Source of the DNA: Bacilli bacterium
GTDB lineage: Bacteria > Bacillota_I > Bacilli_A > ML615J-28 > CAG-313
Direction of reading: 5' to 3'
Assembly: GCA_017411715.1 (NCBI GenBank)
Contig: JAFQPO010000007.1
Coordinates: 62,001 to 126,000 of the forward strand
DNA: 64,000 nt
The position numbers were made by a program, and so were the translations under genes. Below the pieces are notes generated by a model. It did not search any database. It worked only from the letters and a program-made list of their open reading frames with translations, and was not told the DNA's origin. This document shows positions 1-6,458 of the stretch, in pieces (the stretch's first letter is position 1; every line of letters begins with the position of its first letter).

Positions 1-842
1 CTGTCTGATTCACTTATGGAAAATATCTTTTTACCTAAATCTTTAATAGAATGACCTAAGTGATAAATTTTATTTTGATCGATAATTATATATCTATCAT
101 GCACATTAGGTGTATATCTTACATCTAATCCTCCATATTGACTATTAAATGTGTTTATATCTCTGCCTAATAGTCTAGTATTAATACTAGTATAAATAAT
201 TACTTGTACATTTCTATTTTTAACTACTAATCTATCTAGTATTGTTCTATCAACATAATTATCAATTATAATAATTTCATTAATGGCACTTTCGAATATT
301 GATTGTATCAAAGTATACGCATCATAAAGCTGTCCATCAAAAAATAATTGTGAATTTTTTAATTCTTGTGGTTTATAGTTATTTTCAATATTACTAACTC
401 TTTCATCAAGTGACTCAACTTTATTAATAAGTCTTACATAATTTTCATTAGTAACAAGAGATCTTTCCTCATTAATAACATAACCTGTTAATAAATATTC
501 TTTTAATATTTTATTTGCCCATCTTCTAAATTTTATTCCTTCAACAGAGTTAACTCTATAGCCTACTGAAATTATCATATCTAAATTATAAATATTAATA
601 TTTCTTTTTACCCTTCTATTTCCTTCATATCGAACAATTTCCATTTTGGAAATTGTTGAACTTTCTTCTAATTCATTTTCAGATATTATATTTCTAATAT
701 GTTTATTAATTGCAGGAACATTTACATTAAATAACAAAGCCATTTGTTCTTGAGTCAACCAAACAGTCTCCTCTAATGGAGAAACTGTTACATCAACTTC
801 CACAGAATCATTATTGAACTTTACAATTTCATATTTGTTCAT
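1..842 (-). CDS. RhuM-family protein with C-terminal PLD-like part (3' end cut by window edge)
   Basis: My translation gives about 280 residues starting at the ATG at 842; the C-terminus lies outside the window. The N-terminal third has the RhuM pattern, with WLTQEQMALLF, then NVPAINKHI and the conserved VEGIKFRRWAN-like stretch (DMIISVGYRVNS before it), a predicted winged-helix DNA-binding region. After about residue 160 there is a second domain with IIIIDNYVD, then HDRYIIID and YHLGHSIKDLGKK, the pattern of phospholipase-D-like nuclease domains fused to such proteins. The start overlaps the stop of the upstream XRE gene by 14 bases, so the two are translated together. RhuM proteins occur in phage, pathogenicity and toxin-antitoxin-like loci. 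That this one is a toxin or nuclease is inference. Confidence 0.8.
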   Translation of the reverse strand, partial: MNKYEIVKFNNDSVEVDVTVSPLEETVWLTQEQMALLFNVNVPAINKHIRNIISENELEESSTISKMEIVRYEGNRRVKRNINIYNLDMIISVGYRVNSVEGIKFRRWANKILKEYLLTGYVINEERSLVTNENYVRLINKVESLDERVSNIENNYKPQELKNSQLFFDGQLYDAYTLIQSIFESAINEIIIIDNYVDRTILDRLVVKNRNVQVIIYTSINTRLLGRDINTFNSQYGGLDVRYTPNVHDRYIIIDQNKIYHLGHSIKDLGKKIFSISESD

Positions 843-1146
843 TATTTGTCACCTCTATTAATTCTACACCATTTAAAATAACATCAAGTTCTGTATCAAG
901 TGCATTTGCATATTTAACTAAAAAGAAAATAGTTGGTGAATTGCTCATATTTTCAAATCTTGTTATTTGTTGTCGCATTACTCCCATTTTATCAGCAATC
1001 TCTTGTTGAGTGTATCCCAGTTTTTCTCTTAAAAATACAAATTGCATTACTATTTTTGCTCTAAGCCATCTTTCTTGTTGTTCAATTGCCATTTCTTTTA
1101 ATTCTTTATTATTATAAATTTCTGCTATTTTATTTAATTTTTTCAT
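829..1146 (-). CDS. XRE-family HTH protein, likely antitoxin or regulator of the RhuM gene
   Basis: A 105-residue protein with a single Cro/CI-type helix-turn-helix in its middle (LGYTQQEIADKMGV then QQITRFE), and a hydrophobic C-terminal segment FFLVKYANALDTELDVIL, the layout of HigA-like antitoxins. A Shine-Dalgarno-like GAGG lies 8 bases before ATG 1146. Its 3' end overlaps the RhuM start by 14 bases. Single-domain XRE proteins of this size upstream of a larger effector commonly repress their own operon. That role here is inferred from gene order only. Confidence 0.8.
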   Translation of the reverse strand: MKKLNKIAEIYNNKELKEMAIEQQERWLRAKIVMQFVFLREKLGYTQQEIADKMGVMRQQITRFENMSNSPTIFFLVKYANALDTELDVILNGVELIEVTNNEQI

Positions 1147-1163
1147 AACTGTACCTCAGTATA

Positions 1164-1191
1164 ATTATAACATAAAAGACTATATTTGCAA
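1164..1191 (-). promoter_or_regulatory. Sigma-A promoter of the XRE-RhuM pair
   Basis: On the minus strand a -35 TTGCAA (1186-1191) and a -10 TATAAT (1164-1169) are separated by 16 bases, about 20 bases before the XRE start codon. Both hexamers fit sigma-A well. Confidence 0.7.
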
Positions 1192-1211
1192 CATTTTTGT
1201 ATCATAGGTAA

Positions 1212-1240
1212 CTAAAAAAATAAATCTCAAAAAGAGACTT
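1212..1240 (-). terminator. Rho-independent terminator of the KilA-N/XRE-flavoprotein operon
   Basis: Stem AAGTCTC (1240-1234) pairs with GAGATTT (1228-1222) with one wobble pair around a five-base loop, followed on the minus strand by a run of seven T. It lies about 70 bases after the stop of the XRE-flavoprotein gene. A second hairpin with one mismatch covers the end of that gene (1296-1322). Confidence 0.65.
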
Positions 1241-1312
1241 ATTGTATCATTCTAATGTCTAACTGCTACGATATCTATCTTTTATATAGATGTATGGGAC
1301 TATAAGTTTTTC

Positions 1313-2080
1313 TTATAATCCCATATTTCTTTTATACGTATCAATTAATGCGACAATACATTTCTTATCCATAACTGAATCACTCATTTTAATTTCGTAT
1401 TTATGTCTTTGAATAGGTAAACATTTATTTATATCAGTTAAAATATTTGATATCAAAGGAATAAAGAGAGGATTCTCTTCATCAGATCCATATATTCCTA
1501 TAATATGTAATTTACTAATAAATGTTGGATAATTCGCTTCATTATTATTAAAATAGTCTTGCATTCTTTCCATAAGCGTAAAATAAAGAGCAGATGGATT
1601 TCCACAATACATAGGAACAACAAAAACAATTTTATTGTAGCTAATACTCAAATCTAGTAAATTGTAGATATCATCATAACGATATTTACACTTATTGACC
1701 TTCATACATTCATAATTACATTTATTACATGAATTAATAAACAAATCTTTAAAACTAATAAATGTATCGTTATCATTCATCATATATTTTACTATATTTT
1801 CAGAATTTCCATTTGATCTCGCACTAAAGGAAATGTATAAGTTAGAGATATTAGTTTTAGGTAATAGAATATGATTAGAGTTATTTTCAAATATTTGATC
1901 TAATGTTAAATTATATTTATCAATTAACAACATTAATTTATCATAACTTATTTCATTAATTCCTTTTTCTATTTTATTAATAGTTGATTTAGAAGTATAA
2001 CCTAGTTCTTTAGCAAACGCTTCTTGGCTTAATCCTTCATTTATTCTTATTTCTTTAATTTTTTCTCCAAGTTTACTCAT
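1313..2080 (-). CDS. XRE HTH fused to an iron-sulfur-flavoprotein-like domain
   Basis: A 255-residue two-domain protein. Residues about 1-65 are a Cro/CI helix-turn-helix (LSQEAFAKELGY, then STINKIEKG). Residues about 78-230 resemble the NADPH-dependent FMN reductase or iron-sulfur flavoprotein fold: a phosphate-loop-like SARSNGNSENIVKYM, a cluster of four cysteines (CNKCNYEC and a further C), and VFVVPMYCGNPSALYF, matching the conserved 'P-x-Y' strand of that family. Translation is coupled to the upstream KilA-N gene by the 8-base overlap ATGAGTAA at 2073-2080. A redox or flavin-sensing repressor is a plausible inference; no such function is shown. The cysteine motif may bind iron-sulfur or zinc. 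Confidence 0.75.
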   Translation of the reverse strand: MSKLGEKIKEIRINEGLSQEAFAKELGYTSKSTINKIEKGINEISYDKLMLLIDKYNLTLDQIFENNSNHILLPKTNISNLYISFSARSNGNSENIVKYMMNDNDTFISFKDLFINSCNKCNYECMKVNKCKYRYDDIYNLLDLSISYNKIVFVVPMYCGNPSALYFTLMERMQDYFNNNEANYPTFISKLHIIGIYGSDEENPLFIPLISNILTDINKCLPIQRHKYEIKMSDSVMDKKCIVALIDTYKRNMGL

Positions 2081-2897
2081 TGTTTGTAATTTTTAACACT
2101 TTCTCATTATTTTTGTTGAACAATTCTTTTTCTTTGTTTGCTTCATTATTTAATATAATTAATCTTGTTTGTGGAGGTATATTTTCTTCTATAAGTTTTG
2201 AATTGTAAAATTCTAAATTAGATAATATCGCTAGTTCAATTGTAGAAGCATAGTCTCTAATGTTTCCATCTTTATTTGGATTAGATTCTCGCCACTGTTT
2301 CGCAGTCATACCAAATAAAGCAACATTTAATATATCTGCCTCACTAGCATAAATTTCGTTTTTTTGTTCTGTTGTTAAATTTACTGTTATTAAATATTTA
2401 CTTACCGCTTCAGTATTTATTAAATAGTTTAACTTGACGATTAATCGTTGTCCTTGCCATTCTAATTTATCGCTTTCTAATGACTTTAATCTTTGAAATT
2501 CCTTTATTATATATAACTTAATTTCAGGAGAAATCCATGAAGCAAATTCCAAAGCTATATCCCTATGAGCATATGTTCCTCCTCCATATTTTCCTGCTTT
2601 TGATTTAATCCCTATAGCGTTTGTAGATTTTATCCATTTTGATGGTGTCATAACAAAAGAATTACGTCCATATTCTTTTTTAAAGGTGTCGAATTCGACG
2701 CGGTTAAAATTTGGATTGTTTAAAGTTTCCCATAAACCAATATAGTCAATAGTATCCTTTAATCTCATCCAGTTTTGAATAGGATATCTTGGATCATCAT
2801 TATTTAAAAATTTTGCTATATCTGTTAGACTAACATAGTCATCATCACTAAATCCTGTAATAGTAATTTCTTTATCTTTAACAATTATTTTACTCAT
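2073..2897 (-). CDS. KilA-N domain protein
   Basis: A 274-residue protein whose first 150 residues carry the KilA-N fold of phage and bacterial DNA-binding proteins: YVSLTDIAKFLN, IQNWMRLKDTIDYIGLWE, GTYAHRDIALEFASWISPE and IKEFQRLK. The C-terminal part (AEADILNVALFGMTAKQWRE, with YASTIELAILSNLE) is of the kind often attached to stand-alone KilA-N genes. A strong ribosome binding site GGAGGTG precedes ATG 2897, and a sigma-A promoter with a palindrome lies upstream. It is the first gene of a two-gene unit with the XRE-flavoprotein. Likely horizontally acquired. Whether it acts on host or phage DNA cannot be read from the sequence. Confidence 0.85.
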   Translation of the reverse strand: MSKIIVKDKEITITGFSDDDYVSLTDIAKFLNNDDPRYPIQNWMRLKDTIDYIGLWETLNNPNFNRVEFDTFKKEYGRNSFVMTPSKWIKSTNAIGIKSKAGKYGGGTYAHRDIALEFASWISPEIKLYIIKEFQRLKSLESDKLEWQGQRLIVKLNYLINTEAVSKYLITVNLTTEQKNEIYASEADILNVALFGMTAKQWRESNPNKDGNIRDYASTIELAILSNLEFYNSKLIEENIPPQTRLIILNNEANKEKELFNKNNEKVLKITNNE

Positions 2898-2920
2898 AAT
2901 TTACACCTCCTACCGCCTAT

Positions 2921-2951
2921 ATTATATCATAAAGTTGATTAATAATCAACT
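2921..2951 (-). promoter_or_regulatory. Promoter of the KilA-N operon with a palindromic operator over the -35 box
   Basis: Minus strand -35 TTGATT (2944-2949) and -10 TATAAT (2921-2926), spacing 17. The interrupted palindrome AGTTGATT-N3-AATCAACT (2933-2951) covers the -35 and upstream spacer, a typical position for a repressor dimer. Either the KilA-N or the XRE domain made by this operon could bind it (inference). Confidence 0.75.
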
Positions 2952-2959
2952 GATGAGTT

Positions 2960-2988
2960 AAAAAAATAAGCCATCGTAGATGACTTAT
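2960..2988 (-). terminator. Terminator of the Trp-His tRNA operon
   Basis: Ten-base stem ATAAGTCATC/GATGGCTTAT with one wobble and a three-base loop, followed on the minus strand by six T, just after tRNA-His. Confidence 0.75.
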
Positions 2989-3001
2989 AGACACATTCTA
3001 A

Positions 3002-3078
3002 TGGGGCGAATGATGGGATTCGAACCCACGAGTGACGGAGCCACAATCCGCTGTGTTAACCACTTCACCACATTCGCC
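3002..3078 (-). tRNA. tRNA-His (GTG), CCA encoded
   Basis: Read on the minus strand, the anticodon loop TTGTGGC gives anticodon GTG. The acceptor stem GCGAATG/CATTCGC has the extra 5' G (position -1, base 3078) opposite C73, the identity element of tRNA-His, and the CCA end is encoded (3002-3004). The T-loop GGTTCGAATCC is canonical. Confidence 0.95.
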
Positions 3079-3079
3079 A

Positions 3080-3153
3080 TGGCAGGGGCTGCAAGAATCG
3101 AACTCGCATTGACGGTTTTGGAGACCGGTGTACTACCGTTGTACGAAGCCCCT
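3080..3153 (-). tRNA. tRNA-Trp (CCA), CCA end encoded
   Basis: On the minus strand the acceptor stem AGGGGCT/AGCCCCT, discriminator G and encoded CCA frame a cloverleaf with anticodon loop CTCCAAA, so anticodon CCA for the UGG codon. One mismatch is seen at the base of the anticodon stem. It agrees with UGA being a stop: no tRNA reading UGA is seen here. It is transcribed ahead of tRNA-His with one base between them. Confidence 0.93.
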
Positions 3154-3165
3154 AGGTGCTATAAT

Positions 3166-3194
3166 ATTATATCAAAACTTATCTATAATTGCAA
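3166..3194 (-). promoter_or_regulatory. Promoter of the tRNA-Trp-His operon
   Basis: Minus strand -35 TTGCAA (3189-3194), 17-base spacer, -10 TATAAT (3166-3171), ending 12 bases before the tRNA-Trp 5' end. Confidence 0.8.
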
Positions 3195-3211
3195 GTGTTT
3201 TGTTTTTTTAT

Positions 3212-3242
3212 AAAAAATAATACAGTAGTTAACTACTGTATT
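3212..3242 (-). terminator. Terminator of the DUF1540 gene
   Basis: Perfect palindrome TACAGTAGTTAACTACTGTA (3221-3240) just past the stop of the DUF1540 gene, followed on the minus strand by a T-rich run. Confidence 0.7.
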
Positions 3243-3245
3243 TAA

Positions 3246-3626
3246 TTAATTATCTCTAGATTCAAAAGTTTTACACATTGTTTCTTGTGACTTCCAAGCT
3301 TTTTCGTGATACTTAGTTTCATTTTCACTTTGAATAGAATCTGAATAACCTACATTCTTAATCTCTATCCTATCAGCTCTACATCTTGAATCACATTCAA
3401 ACACACAATTAATAGCATCACAATAGACAGAAGTTTCTGGTTTTAATGTATCTTCGAAATCTGCAAATTCATAATTGTATGCATTTTTCCCTTTTCTAAC
3501 AAAACTTAAACAAGCTGTTTCTTTTTTAGATCTTGCTGCTGGACCTTCAATATCAATAGCTCCTCTTGCACAAAGATTATTTGCATTATATCCACAACTA
3601 GTAACTTCACACTTTAATTTTGGCAA
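3246..3626 (-). CDS. DUF1540 protein with two cysteine-rich repeats
   Basis: A 126-residue protein with two copies of the DUF1540 module: residues 4-42 (CEVTSCGYNANNLCARGAIDIEG and a later C) and 67-120 (CDAINCVFECDSRCRADRIEIK and a later C). Each module has four conserved cysteines in the pattern CxxxxCxxNxxxxC...C, which suggests metal binding. The family is common in Firmicutes and has no agreed function. A strong GGAGG ribosome binding site precedes ATG 3626. It stands alone between a promoter-bearing gap and the tRNA-Trp-His operon. Confidence 0.88.
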   Translation of the reverse strand: MPKLKCEVTSCGYNANNLCARGAIDIEGPAARSKKETACLSFVRKGKNAYNYEFADFEDTLKPETSVYCDAINCVFECDSRCRADRIEIKNVGYSDSIQSENETKYHEKAWKSQETMCKTFESRDN

Positions 3627-3717
3627 AACAATTCCTCCTTTTTATAAATATATTATTTCGCTCTTTTATTGTTTTTATACAACTTTCTTAAATATTTTTA
3701 TTTATAATTTAAATTAG

Positions 3718-3746
3718 TTGACAAATTCATAAAAATAGCGTATAAT
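3718..3746 (+). promoter_or_regulatory. Consensus promoter of the tRNA-Ser-Glu operon
   Basis: Perfect TTGACA (3718-3723), 17-base spacer and perfect TATAAT (3741-3746), ending 10 bases before tRNA-Ser. Such a full match is expected for stable RNA genes. pyk, about 200 bases downstream, may receive read-through. Confidence 0.9.
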
Positions 3747-3756
3747 ATTATGGCAT

Positions 3757-3847
3757 GGAGCAATACTCAAGAGGCTGAAGAGGCGCCCCTGCTAAGGGCG
3801 TAGACCGGGAAACTGGTGCAAGGGTTCAAATCCCTTTTGCTCCGCCA
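3757..3847 (+). tRNA. tRNA-Ser (GCT), CCA encoded
   Basis: 91 bases with acceptor stem GGAGCAA/TTGCTCC, a long class II variable arm (GTAGACCGGGAAACTGGTGC region), anticodon loop CTGCTAA giving GCT (AGC and AGU codons), canonical T-loop GGTTCAAATCC and an encoded GCCA end. Confidence 0.95.
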
Positions 3848-3857
3848 TTCGTATTGT

Positions 3858-3934
3858 GGTCCATTGGAGAAGCGGCTTAACTCACATGCCTTTCACGCAT
3901 GCATTCATGGGTTCGAATCCCGTATGGATCACCA
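3858..3934 (+). tRNA. tRNA-Glu (TTC), CCA encoded
   Basis: Acceptor stem GGTCCAT/ATGGATC, anticodon loop CTTTCAC giving TTC, T-loop GGTTCGAATCC, discriminator A and encoded CCA. It follows tRNA-Ser by 10 bases in the same transcript. Confidence 0.94.
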
Positions 3935-3947
3935 TTTTTTGAAATCC

Positions 3948-3980
3948 AGTTATGCTAAGAAGCATAACTTTTATTTTTAT
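3948..3980 (+). terminator. Terminator after tRNA-Glu
   Basis: Perfect nine-base stem AGTTATGCT/AGCATAACT with a four-base loop followed by TTTATTTTT. Only about 20 bases separate it from the pyk ribosome binding site, so it may attenuate rather than stop transcription into pyk. Confidence 0.75.
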
Positions 3981-4000
3981 ATATAAAAGAAGGTATATGT

Positions 4001-5422
4001 ATGAACAAAAGAAAAACTAAAATCATTTGCACAGTAGGTCCAGCCATTGAATCTGAAAAGATGCTTATTCAAATGTTCAAAGCTGGGATGGATGTTGCCA
4101 GACTTAATCTATCACATGGATCACATGAAGAATGTCTAAAGAGAATGGAATTAGTTCAAACTGCTAGTGCCAAAGTAGGTAAGCATGTTGGTATAATGCT
4201 TGACACAAAAGGTCCTGAAATTAGAATTGGTACATTTGAAAATAATGAATGTTACTATGAAAAAGATGATATTGTCACATTATACAATTATGATATCCCA
4301 GGTAATAAACAAGGTTTCTATGTAAATTGTCCTGAATTTTTTAGTGATATTCAAATAAATAACGAAATTTTAATTGATGATGGTAAAGTATCATTAACTG
4401 TTTTATCAAAAGATGATAATACAATTAAGTGTGTAGTCAATACTTCAGGAAAACTTAAAAACAAAAAGGGTATTAATGTTCCCGGTGTTTCATTATCAAT
4501 GCCATTTATTTCTAAAAAAGATTTTGAAGATATTAAATTTGGTTGTGAACAAGGTGTTGATTTAATTGCTCTTTCTTTCGTTAGACGTCCAGAAGACGTA
4601 ATTGAAGTTAAAAATTTAATTAAAACTTTTACTACTAAAAAAATTGAAATCATTTCTAAAATTGAAAGTCAAGAAGCACTTGATAATTTAGATGCTATTT
4701 TAAATGAAAGCGATGGTGTAATGGTTGCCCGTGGTGATTTAGGTGTTGAAGTAGCGCCTGAGGCTGTTCCTCTATACCAAAAACAAATTATTCAAAAAGC
4801 TAACAAGTTAGGTAAACCTGTTATTACCGCAACCCATATGATGGAATCAATGATTTCTTCTCCGCGTCCAACACGTGCTGAAGCAAGTGACGTTGCTAAC
4901 GCGATTCTTGATGGAACTGACGCGGTAATGTTAAGTGGTGAAAGCGCAATAGGTCTTTATCCAGTTGAAAGTGTTAACTATATGAATAAAATAGCCCTTG
5001 CAACAGAAGCTACAATTGACTATGAAGCAAAACTTCAAGAAAACCAAAAATTTACTCAACATACTAAGAATGATGCTATTGGGGCTTGTATTTCTCAATG
5101 TTGTATTACACTAGATGATGTAAAAGCAATCCTTGCATTTACTGAAACAGGTGGTACCGCAAAACGTATTTGTAAATTTAGACCATCTGCGCCAATTATT
5201 GCTTGTACTGATAAAGCTGAAACTTGTCGTAGATTAAGTTATTATTGGGGTGTTTATCCGGTCATTACTAAATATGTTAATGATATTAGTATGTGTGATG
5301 AAATCGCCATTGATGTTGCTAGAAGTTTAAACATTGAAAAAGATTCTACAATCATTATCACTAGTGGTTTTGGAATGAGACACGGTGTTACTAATACAAT
5401 TAGAATCATTGAAGTAGAATAA
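4001..5422 (+). CDS. pyk: Pyruvate kinase
   Basis: A 473-residue cytoplasmic enzyme of glycolysis that turns phosphoenolpyruvate and ADP into pyruvate and ATP. The family signatures are in order: KIICTVGPA near the start, ARLNLSHGSH (33-42), LDTKGPEIR (67-75), the catalytic lysine segment IEIISKIES, VMVARGDLGVE, and TATHMMESM followed by PTRAEASDVANAILDG and the SGESAIGLYP loop. The C-terminal regulatory domain is present, ending in a nucleotide-binding-like SGFGMRHGVTN. It lacks the extra PEP-utilising-enzyme-like tail of about 110 residues found in Bacillus pyruvate kinases. GAAGG precedes the ATG. It sits alone between the tRNA terminator and its own terminator, so it is likely monocistronic. 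Confidence 0.97.
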   Translation: MNKRKTKIICTVGPAIESEKMLIQMFKAGMDVARLNLSHGSHEECLKRMELVQTASAKVGKHVGIMLDTKGPEIRIGTFENNECYYEKDDIVTLYNYDIPGNKQGFYVNCPEFFSDIQINNEILIDDGKVSLTVLSKDDNTIKCVVNTSGKLKNKKGINVPGVSLSMPFISKKDFEDIKFGCEQGVDLIALSFVRRPEDVIEVKNLIKTFTTKKIEIISKIESQEALDNLDAILNESDGVMVARGDLGVEVAPEAVPLYQKQIIQKANKLGKPVITATHMMESMISSPRPTRAEASDVANAILDGTDAVMLSGESAIGLYPVESVNYMNKIALATEATIDYEAKLQENQKFTQHTKNDAIGACISQCCITLDDVKAILAFTETGGTAKRICKFRPSAPIIACTDKAETCRRLSYYWGVYPVITKYVNDISMCDEIAIDVARSLNIEKDSTIIITSGFGMRHGVTNTIRIIEVE

Positions 5423-5456
5423 AAAAAAGCAATCAAGTTTGATTGCTTTTTTATTT
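5423..5456. terminator. Bidirectional terminator between pyk and the convergent membrane-protein gene
   Basis: AAAAAAGCAATCAA pairs with TTGATTGCTTTTTT around one to two loop bases, flanked by A and T runs on both sides. It starts right after the pyk stop and reaches the stop of the minus-strand gene. Confidence 0.85.
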
Positions 5457-5933
5457 TTCAAAATATAAGTCTTGTAATAATTTATTAATACTACTTACTG
5501 TTTTAGCTTCTACTTTAGCTTCACCATTAGTTACCTTAACTAAAGCAGGATAATTAGCAGTACCTTCGAAATCACTCATTACTTGTGCAAGTTTTGCCAT
5601 AGTTGCTTCATCACATTCAAATCCATATAAGAAAGCAGCTTCTTTATTTTTTCTTGCATAGTTTGCATATTTTAAAACAACATCTTCAACTAATGGAGTT
5701 TCTTCATTATTATTATAAACTAATACATAGTAATATTCAGCTTCTGATTTTTTAGGTTCTTGAACTAAATAATTTTCAAAATCTACAGCTTTTAAATCAC
5801 TTAACTCTTTATAATCAAAAGGTTTTGTAATCATTATAATTGTGAAAACAATAATCCCAACTGTAATTACTCCAAGTGATATTAAATAAAATAAATTTAA
5901 TCTAAAATTACGATCTCTTCTTTTGTTTTTCAT
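5451..5933 (-). CDS. Membrane-anchored protein, possible thioredoxin-like fold without CxxC
   Basis: 160 residues: a basic N-terminus (KNKRRDRNFRLN), one membrane segment (about 12-34, LFYLISLGVITVGIIVFTIIMI) and an extracellular domain. The strand-helix pattern YYYVLVYNN, then EDVVLKYANYARKNKEAAFLYGFEC, then ANYPALVKVTNG resembles a thioredoxin-like fold with the cis-proline at the YP position. The CxxC motif is absent, so a redox role is unlikely; a scaffold or substrate-binding role is guesswork. It lies 11 bases after the CxxC lipoprotein gene, which points to one operon with it and the LolA-like gene. Confidence 0.6.
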   Translation of the reverse strand: MKNKRRDRNFRLNLFYLISLGVITVGIIVFTIIMITKPFDYKELSDLKAVDFENYLVQEPKKSEAEYYYVLVYNNNEETPLVEDVVLKYANYARKNKEAAFLYGFECDEATMAKLAQVMSDFEGTANYPALVKVTNGEAKVEAKTVSSINKLLQDLYFEK

Positions 5934-5944
5934 ATATATACTTC

Positions 5945-6403
5945 CTAACTAAGAGCGGCTTTAATTTTAGTAGCTTCATCAAAATATTCTACTACACGCC
6001 CTCTTTTTACTTTTATTAGTGTTGGTGATGTTACAATCTTAATATCATTATAATCTTTGGTATCAATTGGAATAGTATTACGACAATTAGTTGTTGTCAA
6101 ACATTTGCCCTTAATACCTTGATTACGTTCTTCTGATGTATTGATAGAATAAACTCTTAAATCTCCTGTATTATAATAATTTATAATTTCTGGTTCAAGA
6201 CGTGCACACACTTGGCAATCATTACGATGAATAAATATGTAATATGTTCTTTCCTTTTGATCTAACATATCACGATAATCAATATGTTCCATTGTGTCTA
6301 ATGATGTTGCTGGTGTTTGACCTTTGTGATTATATTTACAGCCAGGAGTAAATAATACTAATAGTAAAATTAATCCAAATAATAAAAATTGTTTTTTCAT
6401 CAC
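5945..6403 (-). CDS. Thioredoxin-like lipoprotein
   Basis: 152 residues with a lipoprotein signal peptide (lipobox FTPGC, Cys22) and a thioredoxin-like domain: YYIFIHRNDCQVCARLEPEI with CxxC at 63-66, then a cis-proline loop TSPTLIKVKRGRVVEY. Two further cysteines (KCLTTTNC) could form a second disulfide. It likely acts at the outer face of the membrane in thiol-disulfide exchange. It is in the operon LolA-like - this - membrane protein, separated by short gaps (55 and 11 bases). The electron donor is unknown; no CcdA-like partner is visible. Confidence 0.8.
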   Translation of the reverse strand: MMKKQFLLFGLILLLVLFTPGCKYNHKGQTPATSLDTMEHIDYRDMLDQKERTYYIFIHRNDCQVCARLEPEIINYYNTGDLRVYSINTSEERNQGIKGKCLTTTNCRNTIPIDTKDYNDIKIVTSPTLIKVKRGRVVEYFDEATKIKAALS

Positions 6404-6458
6404 TAATACCTCACTTATAATATTCTACCATAAGATAAGATATTTTTCAAGTTAATAA

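Noticed and set aside
1247-3003. Shared CATTCTAATG near 1248 and next to tRNA-His at 2993 as possible attachment sites
   Set aside because: Only ten bases, AT-rich, and no longer flanking identity with the tRNA 3' end, so chance is enough to explain it.
2980-3213. Forward reading frame of 77 residues across the tRNA-His and tRNA-Trp genes
   Set aside because: It is the complement of two well-formed tRNAs and has no ribosome binding site.
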